Shown here piece by piece: positions 52,895-61,700 of a DNA stretch of 64,000 bases. Source of the DNA: Bacteroidia bacterium (GTDB taxonomy: Bacteria > Bacteroidota > Bacteroidia > J057). The notes under the pieces are model-generated. The model ran no database searches. It worked only from the letters and a program-made list of their open reading frames with translations, and was not told the DNA's origin. The translations under genes and the position numbers were made by a program. The stretch spans positions 53,939-117,938 of the forward strand of contig JAIBAH010000003.1 in assembly GCA_019695295.1 (NCBI GenBank), read 5' to 3'. Numbering within the stretch: position 1 is the stretch's first letter; the number at the start of each line of letters is the position of its first letter.

Positions 52895-54631
52895 TTACTC
52901 TATCCAGATCGTTTGGGAATATACCTGACTTCCGGCATTGATTTTACAAAAATACAGTCCTGCGGACAATCCGGAAAGATTGACTACGGTTTTTGTACTC
53001 AGTACCTGCTGTAGTACCCGTCTGCCATCTGCCTGAAATACACTCACGTCAGCCGCTACCGTCAGGGGCTTTTCAAACTCAATATTGAGTTGCCCGTGAG
53101 CAGGAGAAGGGAAAATCCGTACACCAACGGAATTCATTTCAGGGTCAATCGCTACAGAATTGCCAAGCGCGGCTTTTACGGCTTCAAAAATATCAATTCT
53201 GCCATATCCGAAAGTATTATTGGGAACGTCCGTATTACTATCTCCTCCACAGGCCTCATCGGTGGTGAGGGGTTTAGCGGTCGTTTGAAGGAAGTAGATG
53301 ATAGAATCTACCTCTCCGGCAAGGGAGGGCTTAGCTGAAATCAGAAGGGCTACTGCCCCGGCTACGTGAGGTCCAGCCATACTTGTACCACTAAGTGAAG
53401 CGTATCCGCCACCCGGTACACAAGAGCGTACAAATAATCCCGGAGCTACTACATCCGGTTTTCTGCGGTTACTGCCATCCACCGTTACATCTCCCCGGCT
53501 ACTGAATCCGGTTGCATTGTCAAAGAAATCCGTTGCGCCGACAGAGAAACTGTTTTGGAAAATAGCGGCAGGAGAATTAACCGTATTACAGGATGAACCA
53601 TTATTTCCGGCAGATGCTACAGTCACAATTCCGGCAGACTTCACATTATTGATTACCGCTTCCATCGTAGCAAAATTGGACGGGTCGCATCCTTCACTTT
53701 CGGGACATCCCCACGAATTATTGATTACATGCGGTGCTTTAGAGGGGTCAGGATTGAGATTATTGGTATCAGTCGGAGCAATAAACCACTCAAAAGCTTC
53801 AATATAAGTACTCAGCATTCCCCAGCCTCTCTCCATATTTCTGACCCCAATCCATTGGGCTTCCGGTGCTACGCCGATTTGCTCGGCACCGTCTTCTCCC
53901 ACCATTGTTCCCATTGTATGCGTACCGTGCTCCTGGTCATCGCAGGGAAAGTGAATGCTGTAGCCACAGGGATTAATGGTATCGGGATTGGCGGGGTTAG
54001 GCACATGAATTGCGTCATGCCAGTTATAATTATGATTGGCACTCGTACCATTCCAGCCTCTGTACTGAGACTTAATGGCAGGATGTTCCCAGTCATATCC
54101 GGTATCCTGCCCGCCTACAACGACATTTGCCCCCTTTATTCCCATAGCCCATACCTGATCAGCCTGAATTTGAGTGATTCCCCATTCTGCGGCAGTTGTT
54201 TTTCCTGAAGCGGTTTGTCTTTCTACCGGAACGTGATAGCTCAGCTTCCCATTTCTGATTATCTGAGCCACATCCGGTCGGTTTGCCAGTGTTTGTATAA
54301 GGGAGAAATCCCCTTTGATTTGTATTGCATTCACAATCCAGAAAGAAGTAAAAGAAACATTCTGTGAGGATAACCATTCTTTAATGGATTGCTGGGAAAT
54401 TCTGGCTGTAGTTTGTAGCGCTTCCGCTACAAAAGCCCCTTTTGCGTCTTTTCCTTTTATAGTTCCGGCAGAAGATAAATCCGCTTTTTGTTTCAGGATA
54501 ATAAAAACCTCCGACTCTCCATTTTTCAATAATTCCTCCCATACAGAAGGCGCTATTTTGCCGGAGTTCTGTCCGGAGAGCGAAAAAATCATTGAGAAAA
54601 GGATACAAAAAAATGTAGTTAAATATTTCAT
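52895..54631 (-). CDS. Secreted subtilisin-like (S8) protease, T9SS type A
   Basis: The 578-residue product has a signal peptide (cleavage near LSGQ), an inhibitor-I9-like pro-region (about 25-135, EVFIILKQKADLSS) and an S8 catalytic domain. The triad is complete: Asp176 in GGQDTGYD, His235 in DDQEHGTHTMG, Ser417 in SLSGTSMAGPHVAG, with Asn305 in VINNSWG for the oxyanion hole. The last 80 residues are a T9SS type A sorting domain (IFPSPAHGQLNIEF to YSQTIWIE). It should digest proteins outside the cell after pro-peptide removal. TAAATTTG lies just 5 bases before the ATG and may be a -7 box of a leaderless message. Confidence 0.93.
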   Translation of the reverse strand: MKYLTTFFCILFSMIFSLSGQNSGKIAPSVWEELLKNGESEVFIILKQKADLSSAGTIKGKDAKGAFVAEALQTTARISQQSIKEWLSSQNVSFTSFWIVNAIQIKGDFSLIQTLANRPDVAQIIRNGKLSYHVPVERQTASGKTTAAEWGITQIQADQVWAMGIKGANVVVGGQDTGYDWEHPAIKSQYRGWNGTSANHNYNWHDAIHVPNPANPDTINPCGYSIHFPCDDQEHGTHTMGTMVGEDGAEQIGVAPEAQWIGVRNMERGWGMLSTYIEAFEWFIAPTDTNNLNPDPSKAPHVINNSWGCPESEGCDPSNFATMEAVINNVKSAGIVTVASAGNNGSSCNTVNSPAAIFQNSFSVGATDFFDNATGFSSRGDVTVDGSNRRKPDVVAPGLFVRSCVPGGGYASLSGTSMAGPHVAGAVALLISAKPSLAGEVDSIIYFLQTTAKPLTTDEACGGDSNTDVPNNTFGYGRIDIFEAVKAALGNSVAIDPEMNSVGVRIFPSPAHGQLNIEFEKPLTVAADVSVFQADGRRVLQQVLSTKTVVNLSGLSAGLYFCKINAGSQVYSQTIWIE

Positions 54632-55205
54632 AAATTCAAATTTAGTTATTTATGAAATGAAAACGAAAAAGCATGAAAAATAGTTCCGTAATTGAGGGAG
54701 GTAAATACCGGAAAGCAAAATACTGATTTTATATTCCCGGGTAGTAAGTAGTAAATTCAACTCTTCCTGATTTTATTAACTGAAATCTGATACAGAAGGA
54801 ACTGTTTATGCAGGGGAACAACTGTTGTCATTAAAGGAAAGTTTCAAAAACTGCTAGTTGGATTTCACTGTCTTTTGATTGTTTTTATTGTTTTGATATT
54901 CACTGTATTATGATTTTGTATTAATAAAAGACCTGAATTTATAGTTTTAATAAATTCTATTTTCATATTTTAATAAAATATAATTATTCATACAGTTGAT
55001 AAAACACAAATAATTTTATTATTTTTGTGGAATCTTTTGGTGTGTACGGTTTTTTGTATGCATTAAGAGGAGAAAGGGGGGAGAGATATCGAATATAGCC
55101 AGGGTAAAAACCATATCGGACTGACTATATTAATCAGATGCCAATCCTTCTCATGCGTTTCTCAAATATTAACGGAATTCAACCTTTTTGTTCAATAATT
55201 TAGCG
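54632..55205. other. AT-rich divergent intergenic region
   Basis: About 570 bp between the protease start and the PDZ protein start. It holds one good plus-strand promoter and a long leader after it; no gene recognised. Confidence 0.5.
54996..55027 (+). promoter_or_regulatory. Candidate promoter of the PDZ-protein operon
   Basis: TTG at 54996-54998, 21-base spacer, then TATTTTTG at 55020-55027, an exact TAnnTTTG. The leader to the chosen ATG would be about 170 bases, which is long and could carry regulation. Confidence 0.45.
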
Positions 55206-56597
55206 ATGAAAAAATCAACGGGTTTATTAATTCTATGGAGCTTGCTGGCTTTTGGGGCACTTACGGGGCAAAATCTTCCCAGAAGGGGGACTTTGGGAGT
55301 TGGAGTAGATAATGCGCCTCAGACCTTCTTTGACCGCTTCGGATGGGCTACAACCAAGGGCGTAGTGCTTACACAAGTGATTCCCGGCTCTTCTGCCGAA
55401 AGAATGGGTCTGAAAGCGGGAGATGTAATTGTGGATATCAATGGAATCGTCGTTACGGATGTTCAGTCTTTTTACAGCAGTATCTCTAAACTCAAGCCGA
55501 AAGAATCACTGAGGCTTAAAGTGCTTCGCCGCTCAGTTTCTGAAGAAATCATGGGCGAATTAACGGGTAAATTTGATGAAAGCTCTCCCGACGGTCAGGT
55601 ATTCTATGAAGAAGTAAAAGTGGATTACGGATACCTTCGTTCCATTGTACACAAGCCGGTAGGAGATGGAAAATTCCCTGCGATTTATTATCTTCCGGAT
55701 TATGCCTGTACTTCTGTAGATTTCAGCACAAGCGATGAGCACCCTGTAAAACAGATGATTGATGGCTGGGTCAGTGCCGGATATGTGGTGTATCGTCTGG
55801 AGAAGCCCGGAGTTGGCGATAGTGACGGTGCCAAAAAATGCGAGACAATTGGATTTGAAGAGGAAGTGAACCTGTATTTACTGGGATTGAAGGAACTAAA
55901 AAAATATACTTATGTCGATAGCAATAAGGTGTTTTTGTTTGGTCATGCATTCGGAGGGATAACGGCCCCTGTACTGGCAGCAAAAAGCAATGTAAAGGGC
56001 ATTATGGTGTACGGTACGGTAATGAAGCCCTGGATGGAGTATCTTACTGCCTTTTTCCGGAATAAGAGTGTGTGGAAAGGGGATGACCCTTTGCGTACAG
56101 ATGACGAAATGCGTAAGCTGATGCCGATTATTTGTGAGTGGCTCCTGAACGGAAAAAGCGCAAGGGAAATTGCAGGAAATGAGGCATACAAGAATTTTCT
56201 GATGAAGTCGGATAATCCGCTGAGATTTCAGGGCAGTACTTTTATGGGAAGACACAGCAGTTTCTTTTATGAAGTTCAGCAGAAGTTGCTTGCTCAGACC
56301 TGGAAAAACCTGAATGTTTCTGTGCTTACCATGCATGGCGAGCTGGATATCAATGTGCCGGATGCCCGGGACGCACAGGCAATCGCAGAGATTGTCAATA
56401 ATTACCATGCCGGCAAGGGAAAATACATTGAGTTTCCTCAGACCGAACAAAATTTTGTAACGGTACCCGGACTGAAAGAGTATCTCTCAATGATTAAATC
56501 CGAAAACTTCACAACAGATTATATGGGAAAAAATTTTAACGGAGAAGTATTGGGCGCTACTTTGAAATGGATGAAGGAAGTATTGTCCAATCCTTAA
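55206..56597 (+). CDS. PDZ domain fused to a degenerate alpha/beta-hydrolase, exported
   Basis: From the ATG at 55206 the product is 464 residues with a signal peptide (MKKSTGLLILWSLLAFGALT, cleavage after Gly-Gln). The alternative ATG at 55188 only adds MFNNLA before it. A PDZ domain follows (about 27-120, TLGVGVDNAPQTF, SAERMGLKAGDVIVDING), then an alpha/beta-hydrolase domain (about 135-460). The nucleophile elbow reads GHAFGG, with Ala248 where Ser is expected, and the His loop reads PQTEQNF, with Gln415 in place of His; Asp381 remains. It is therefore probably a binding or scaffold protein in the periplasm. The next gene starts 5 bases downstream. Confidence 0.85.
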   Translation: MKKSTGLLILWSLLAFGALTGQNLPRRGTLGVGVDNAPQTFFDRFGWATTKGVVLTQVIPGSSAERMGLKAGDVIVDINGIVVTDVQSFYSSISKLKPKESLRLKVLRRSVSEEIMGELTGKFDESSPDGQVFYEEVKVDYGYLRSIVHKPVGDGKFPAIYYLPDYACTSVDFSTSDEHPVKQMIDGWVSAGYVVYRLEKPGVGDSDGAKKCETIGFEEEVNLYLLGLKELKKYTYVDSNKVFLFGHAFGGITAPVLAAKSNVKGIMVYGTVMKPWMEYLTAFFRNKSVWKGDDPLRTDDEMRKLMPIICEWLLNGKSAREIAGNEAYKNFLMKSDNPLRFQGSTFMGRHSSFFYEVQQKLLAQTWKNLNVSVLTMHGELDINVPDARDAQAIAEIVNNYHAGKGKYIEFPQTEQNFVTVPGLKEYLSMIKSENFTTDYMGKNFNGEVLGATLKWMKEVLSNP

Positions 56598-56602
56598 GAA
56601 AT

Positions 56603-57184
56603 ATGAAAAAATATATCCTTTTGCTGTTGATGATTACGGGCGTTTTTGGGCTCAGGGCGCAGGCTTTGGATACAATGCGTTTTGTCTCTCAGGGCGTGCT
56701 TCAAACCTGGATGGCACTCATGACAGATTACAAAACCCATCCTCAAGTACATTTGTACGATTATGATTTGTGTCAGAAACACGGAGATTATCTGAACCGG
56801 TTTTTGCACCGCTCCATTACTTTCCCGGAATTCAAAAAAGCAGTGAGATATCCGGAAAAAAGACAGTATGTCCCTTTTTTTGTATATGACCTCCGCAAAA
56901 TTCCGGTTACCCTCAACGGAAATACGTATGAATGGGCAATCCGGGTGGAAGATTATGAATATCCCGACACACCCGAAAGCCTTGCGGATATGCTCGCAAA
57001 AGTACTCCGTTATACAGCCCCTGAATTGACATCAATCACCCATACCAAAGGACTTGTGATTATTGCAGAAGGCAATCTCAATAATTACAACTACGCCAAA
57101 CTCAAACCGCTTCTGAGTAAAAAGGGAGTAGATTTTTTTCTGCTCTCTCCCCTGATCAGAATGTACAGGGAAGGGGAGAAATAG
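56603..57184 (+). CDS. Exported protein of unknown function
   Basis: Family not recognised. The start is set at the ATG at 56603, which gives a signal peptide (MKKYILLLLMITGVFGLRAQ); an earlier in-frame ATG at 56567 overlaps the preceding gene and adds no signal. The mature part (about 173 residues) contains LCQKHGDYLNRFLHRSITFP, KRQYVPFFVYDLRKIP and a C-terminal alpha/beta end (GLVIIAEGNLNNYN, KGVDFFLLSPLIRMY). It is probably co-transcribed with the PDZ/hydrolase gene and may act with it. Its end is 7 bp from a convergent gene. Confidence 0.75.
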   Translation: MKKYILLLLMITGVFGLRAQALDTMRFVSQGVLQTWMALMTDYKTHPQVHLYDYDLCQKHGDYLNRFLHRSITFPEFKKAVRYPEKRQYVPFFVYDLRKIPVTLNGNTYEWAIRVEDYEYPDTPESLADMLAKVLRYTAPELTSITHTKGLVIIAEGNLNNYNYAKLKPLLSKKGVDFFLLSPLIRMYREGEK

Positions 57185-57191
57185 CCTTTGC

Positions 57192-57632
57192 TCAAACGGG
57201 TTTTTGTGAGTTTAAATTAAACACAATATCTTCCTTAATCATCTCCACTACATTCACCAACGGCAGAATGAATCGGTTTAAAGGCGTATTTTCTGTTTTT
57301 GAATGTAAAACCCCTCTGCAAGTCCCTACAGTAATCATACAAAGGTGATGGATAAATTGCCTGGGAATGATAATTTGATCAGACTGACAAAATGATTTCC
57401 AGGCTTCTTCTGTAGTATGAAAATGACAGGAAACTTCCAGAGTGAGAAAAGGCCGGTTATTTTGAGCGAATGTAATTCTGAAAGAAACGCCGATTATCTG
57501 TTTCTTGTCATCAAGTCTGAAATCAAAAGCAACTGCAAACTGAGAGGGATTGTTTATCTCAACGTTTTCCTCAAAAATTGCAAATTGTTCAGTAATAATT
57601 TTCTGTAAAGAAAAGTTTACTTGTTTGGCCAT
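57192..57632 (-). CDS. Possible SecB-like chaperone of a toxin-antitoxin operon
   Basis: The 146-residue cytoplasmic protein has the alternating long strands (AVAFDFRLDDKKQIIGVSFR, PFLTLEVSCHFHT) and a final helix-turn region (MITVGTCRGVLHSKTENTPL, then NRFILPLVNVVEMIKEDI) that resemble the SecB fold in order and length. The match is by pattern only and is not certain. It lies 2 bases after the antitoxin stop codon, the place of the SecB-like gene in toxin-antitoxin-chaperone operons, where the chaperone protects the antitoxin. Confidence 0.6.
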   Translation of the reverse strand: MAKQVNFSLQKIITEQFAIFEENVEINNPSQFAVAFDFRLDDKKQIIGVSFRITFAQNNRPFLTLEVSCHFHTTEEAWKSFCQSDQIIIPRQFIHHLCMITVGTCRGVLHSKTENTPLNRFILPLVNVVEMIKEDIVFNLNSQKPV

Positions 57633-57634
57633 AT

Positions 57635-58081
57635 TTATGCTACTTCTTTAGATAGATTGGAGTCTGCAAGCGTTTCATCCATCGTTAAAATAAAATCAGT
57701 TACATACTCTGACGACGCCGAAAATCTTTGATTCGTCAGAATTTTAGGGGTATCTGAAAAAGTACTGGGATTTATGTCCTGATAAGAATTAAAATAGAGT
57801 AAAGAAACCCCCAGATATTTTTCGAGTTTACAAATCGTTTCTAAAGATAAATTTTCATTCCCCTTTACGATTTTGTGAATATACTGAGGACTTACCCCCA
57901 TTTTATCGGCCAATTCTTTTTGGCTCATGCCTTTTGATCGCAAGGTACGCAAAACGGTAATCGCAATTTCAGCTGAGAGGTCAAGCCAATCTTTATTTTC
58001 TCTTCTGAATTGAACTTTTTCATGCCAGACAGATTTTTCTGCTGAGACCAAAGTATTAAATTTTTCTTTATTGTAATTCAT
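57635..58081 (-). CDS. XRE-family antitoxin (HigA-like)
   Basis: The 148-residue protein has a helix-turn-helix domain at about 41-95 (GMSQKELADKMGVSPQYIHK, then IVKGNENLSLETICKLEKYL). A 40-residue N-terminal arm precedes it and a 53-residue hydrophilic C-terminal extension follows (FNSYQDINPSTFSDTP onward), longer than a bare HigA. Such an extension could be a chaperone-addiction segment. It overlaps the toxin gene by four bases (ATGA) and lies 2 bp before the third gene, so all three are co-translated. It should bind the toxin and repress the operon promoter. Confidence 0.85.
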   Translation of the reverse strand: MNYNKEKFNTLVSAEKSVWHEKVQFRRENKDWLDLSAEIAITVLRTLRSKGMSQKELADKMGVSPQYIHKIVKGNENLSLETICKLEKYLGVSLLYFNSYQDINPSTFSDTPKILTNQRFSASSEYVTDFILTMDETLADSNLSKEVA

Positions 58082-58575
58082 GTTTCTAAAAAATCTATGA
58101 AAGAATCATTACTAAAAATACCATTGTTTTTTAAGAAATCACTGCATATAGTGAGTTTCGTTAATTCCTGTTCTGTATGTGGCCGGTCCTGCATCTTATG
58201 ATGTAATTTTATTGCGCCACCGGTGATGAGATAACAGTCTGAATCCAGTTTTATTGCATATAATCTTAACCATCTGCGTTTGGATTTTTGCATGGATAAC
58301 GTTACCTGTTTATATTCCAAATCATTGAGGGGCTGAAAAGAAAAATTACCCTGTCGGATATCCTCTTCCATCTCCTGTGCCTGACGTTGGGTTTCCCTGA
58401 TTGCATTTTCTACGGAAAGACTAAAAAACTGTAAATCATCCTTATTTTCTTCAAAAAAATGTTCAAGGTATTCAATATCAGTCCATAAATCCATCAGCCT
58501 TGCCAACTCATCGCTCTCTTCGCCTTCATATTTAACGGCAAATAAATTTTGTGCAAAGATAGCAATAATTTCCAT
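58078..58575 (-). CDS. HigB/RelE-like toxin, extended Bacteroidota form
   Basis: The 165-residue product is the first gene of the three-gene operon. The core motif RRWLRLYAIKLDSDCYLITG followed by GAIKLHHKMQDRPHTEQELTK is the pattern of RelE/HigB-superfamily proteins in this phylum, which cut mRNA on the ribosome. An acidic helical N-terminal part (about 1-100, MDLWTDIEYLEHFFEENKDD) precedes it. No signal peptide. Enzymatic activity is inferred from the family and from the overlapping HTH antitoxin gene. Confidence 0.75.
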   Translation of the reverse strand: MEIIAIFAQNLFAVKYEGEESDELARLMDLWTDIEYLEHFFEENKDDLQFFSLSVENAIRETQRQAQEMEEDIRQGNFSFQPLNDLEYKQVTLSMQKSKRRWLRLYAIKLDSDCYLITGGAIKLHHKMQDRPHTEQELTKLTICSDFLKNNGIFSNDSFIDFLET

Positions 58576-58579
58576 AAAG

Positions 58580-58610
58580 TAAACCTATAAGTTGATAATT
58601 TTGTTTGAAA
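58580..58610 (-). promoter_or_regulatory. Weak candidate promoter of the toxin-antitoxin operon
   Basis: On the minus strand TTTC (58610-58607), 19 bases, then TAGGTTTA (58587-58580), one base off in each box. It lies 4 bases before the toxin ATG, so the message would be nearly leaderless. Confidence 0.3.
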
Positions 58611-58740
58611 TATTACAAGTTTAATCCAAGTTTTTGAAATTGTAATCTACCCGCACACCAAGGATATTCAATGAGATAATCTCCTGAGATTGCGGGAGTC
58701 GTATATAGATTGTATAAAAATGGATGCGCTACCCATCTCT

Positions 58741-61700
58741 TTACCGCATCATCATCACCCAGCCTTTCTGTTCGATTTCCCTGCCTGTGAATCCTTTTCC
58801 GGTAAGCGAATAATAATACGTACCTGACGGTGCTTCTTTGTCGTTGATTTTTCCGTTCCAGAATTCATCTTTTCCGGTAGTAGAGAATATCACTTTACCC
58901 CAACGGTCAAAAATCTGGAATTGTAAGGTTTTCATTACATTAAAATTCGTTTCCAGAGCGTCATGAAAGCCATCCCCGTTTGGAGTAAAGGCATTGGGGA
59001 TAAAAGGCGCGCCTTCCGTTACATTGATATTCAGCACGATTTCACCGGAGCATCCGATTTCATTTTCTACCAAAAGAGTTACAGGATAAGTACCGGCATT
59101 AAAGTAAATATAAACCGGATTCTGAAGGGTAGAGGCAGCACCGTTTTCCAGATTCCACTGCCAGGTGGAGGCATTGATACTCTGGTCTATAAACTGAACC
59201 GGAACCCCTACATATACTTCCGGCATATCCGTAAAGAAGCCCGCAACCGGATATTCACTTACCTGTACACTTACCAACCCTGACGTATCTGCACCACAAC
59301 CATTATTTACCACAACCGAATAAGTCCCGCTCGAAGAAGCTGCTATCGTGGGATTCATTTCTCCATTCAGCAGAGTACCATTCAGATACCACTGATAAGT
59401 ATCACCACCGGAAGCAGAGAGTAAAACACTACTTCCCTCACAGATAACCGTACTTCCATCAGCCGTAATCTGAGCGTCCGGAAGGGGGGCAAAACTCAGT
59501 ACCATAGGTACAGAACTACCCGTACACCCGTTGATATCCGTAATACTGACGTAATAGGTTCCTTCCATCGTTGCAGTATATTGATTGGTATTATTGCCGC
59601 TCACCGTTACTCCGTTTGCAACCCATTCATATCCCGTTCCGCCTCCGGAAGCCACTATCGTAACGTCATCATCCCCGCAAATCGTAACTGCACCCGACGG
59701 GCTGAGCGTAGGAGAAGGCAGCGGATTAACCACTACATTTACCGAAGACGAAGCCGCGATACACCCGTTATTATTCAGAATAAACTGATAGGTACCCGAA
59801 GCACTGGCAGTAAAAGTATTTCCGTTACCCACTACATTCAGAGAAGGCAGACTGAGCCACGAATACGTCTGACCGCTTCCGCCGGTTCCGCTACCGGATA
59901 ATACCACACTTTCCCCCTGACAGATTGTAGCAGGACCGCTGACAGCAATACTTGCCGGCAACAAAGGCGTAACTTCCACTAAAACATCCGGTGTAATCGC
60001 TTCACAGCCGATATTATCCGTAACGACCGCATAATAAGCACCCGCAGTTCCCACCGGCAGGGAAGCACTGGTTGCGCCATTCATCATCTGGCCATTTACA
60101 TACCACTGATAGGTATTTCCACCGCCAGCAGTCAGGGTAACGAAGCTCCCTTCACAAATCGTCTGAACTCCGGAAGGAGAAATAGTGGCATTCGGCAATG
60201 AATTGACAGTAATGGTCGTAGCGGAAGAGGTATCCGCACAGCCATTGGAATTCAGAATGAATACATAACTTCCGGGTTGAGAAACGGTGATACTATTGGA
60301 ATTTCCGGCGGAAGTACTGGGAAGTTGCAGCCATGTATAAGACTGCCCCGGCGTATTATTGCCACTGCCCACAAGCGTAACGTCTCCTCCCTGACAGAAG
60401 GTGAGCGGGCCACCGGCAGTGATTGCCGCATTGGCTACCGGCTGAACGGTAACGGCTGTTAAAGCGCTTTCATCAGTACAACCGTTGGAGGAAACACTTA
60501 CCGAATAATTTCCGGTCTGAGTAGCCGTATAGGTCTGACCGGTAGCACCGGGAATAAGCACTCCGTTTTGATACCACTGATAGGAGCCGCCTCCGGTTCC
60601 GGTGAATAATACACTTTGCCCCTGACAAATCGTTTGGGGAGCCGCCGGAGAAATACCCGCAGTCGGTTGAGTATTGACGGTAACCGTTGTGGCAGGAGAG
60701 GTAGAAGTACAGCCATTGGCCGTTAGCGTAAAGGTATAGCTGCCCGATTGGGTTACTACAAGCGAATTGCTGCTTCCGGCAGGAGTATTGGGAAGTAATG
60801 TCCAGGAGTAAACCTGACCCGGAGCACCGCTGCCACTACCCACAAGCGTAACGCTTCCTCCCTGACAGAAAGTAGTATTTCCACCTGCGGTAATTGCCGC
60901 ATTGGTTACCGGCTGAACGGTTACATTTACAATCGGGCTGCTGTCTGTACATCCGTTTATCGTGGCAATCACAGAATACCCTCCGGTTTGAGAAGCAGTA
61001 TAATTCGCAGCGGTAGCACCCGGAATCGCAATTCCATTCTGATACCACTGATAAGTACCGCCCCCTCCGGCAGTAAAGCCAACGCTTTGCCCCTGACAAA
61101 TCGTCTGAGCTGTATTCGGGCTGATTGTAGCATTCGGAGTAGGATTGACAACTACCGGCAGGGTTGCAGAAGTATCTGCACATTGCCCCCCGAACGAAAG
61201 GATTACAGAATAGTTTCCGGGCGTCGTAGCAGTATAATTATTGGACGTTGCACCGGGAACGGTGACATTATTATTAAGCCACTGATAATTTAATCCGATT
61301 CCGTATCCGTTGAGTACTACACTGTTTCCCTGACAAATCGTGGTATTTCCCGCAGCGGAGATATTGGCAAGCGCATTGGAAACTACCTGTATATTTTCAA
61401 TTCCCGAAGTATCCGGACATCCTAATGTACTGTACGCAATCACAGAATAATTCCCCTGAAGCGTGGCATTATAGGTGGAATTGGTTCCTCCGGGCAGAGT
61501 TCCGCCGTTAAATAAAAACTGATACGGAGGCAATCCGCTTCCACCCGTAGCGGTAAGGGTGGCATTCGTTCCGTTACAAATGATGTTGGTATTGGTAGAG
61601 ATACCCGCCGTGGGGGGAGCACCTACCGTTACGATGACTGTATCGCTGATACTGCAATTATTGGCATCCGTTACCGTAAGAATATAAGATAAGGTACCGG

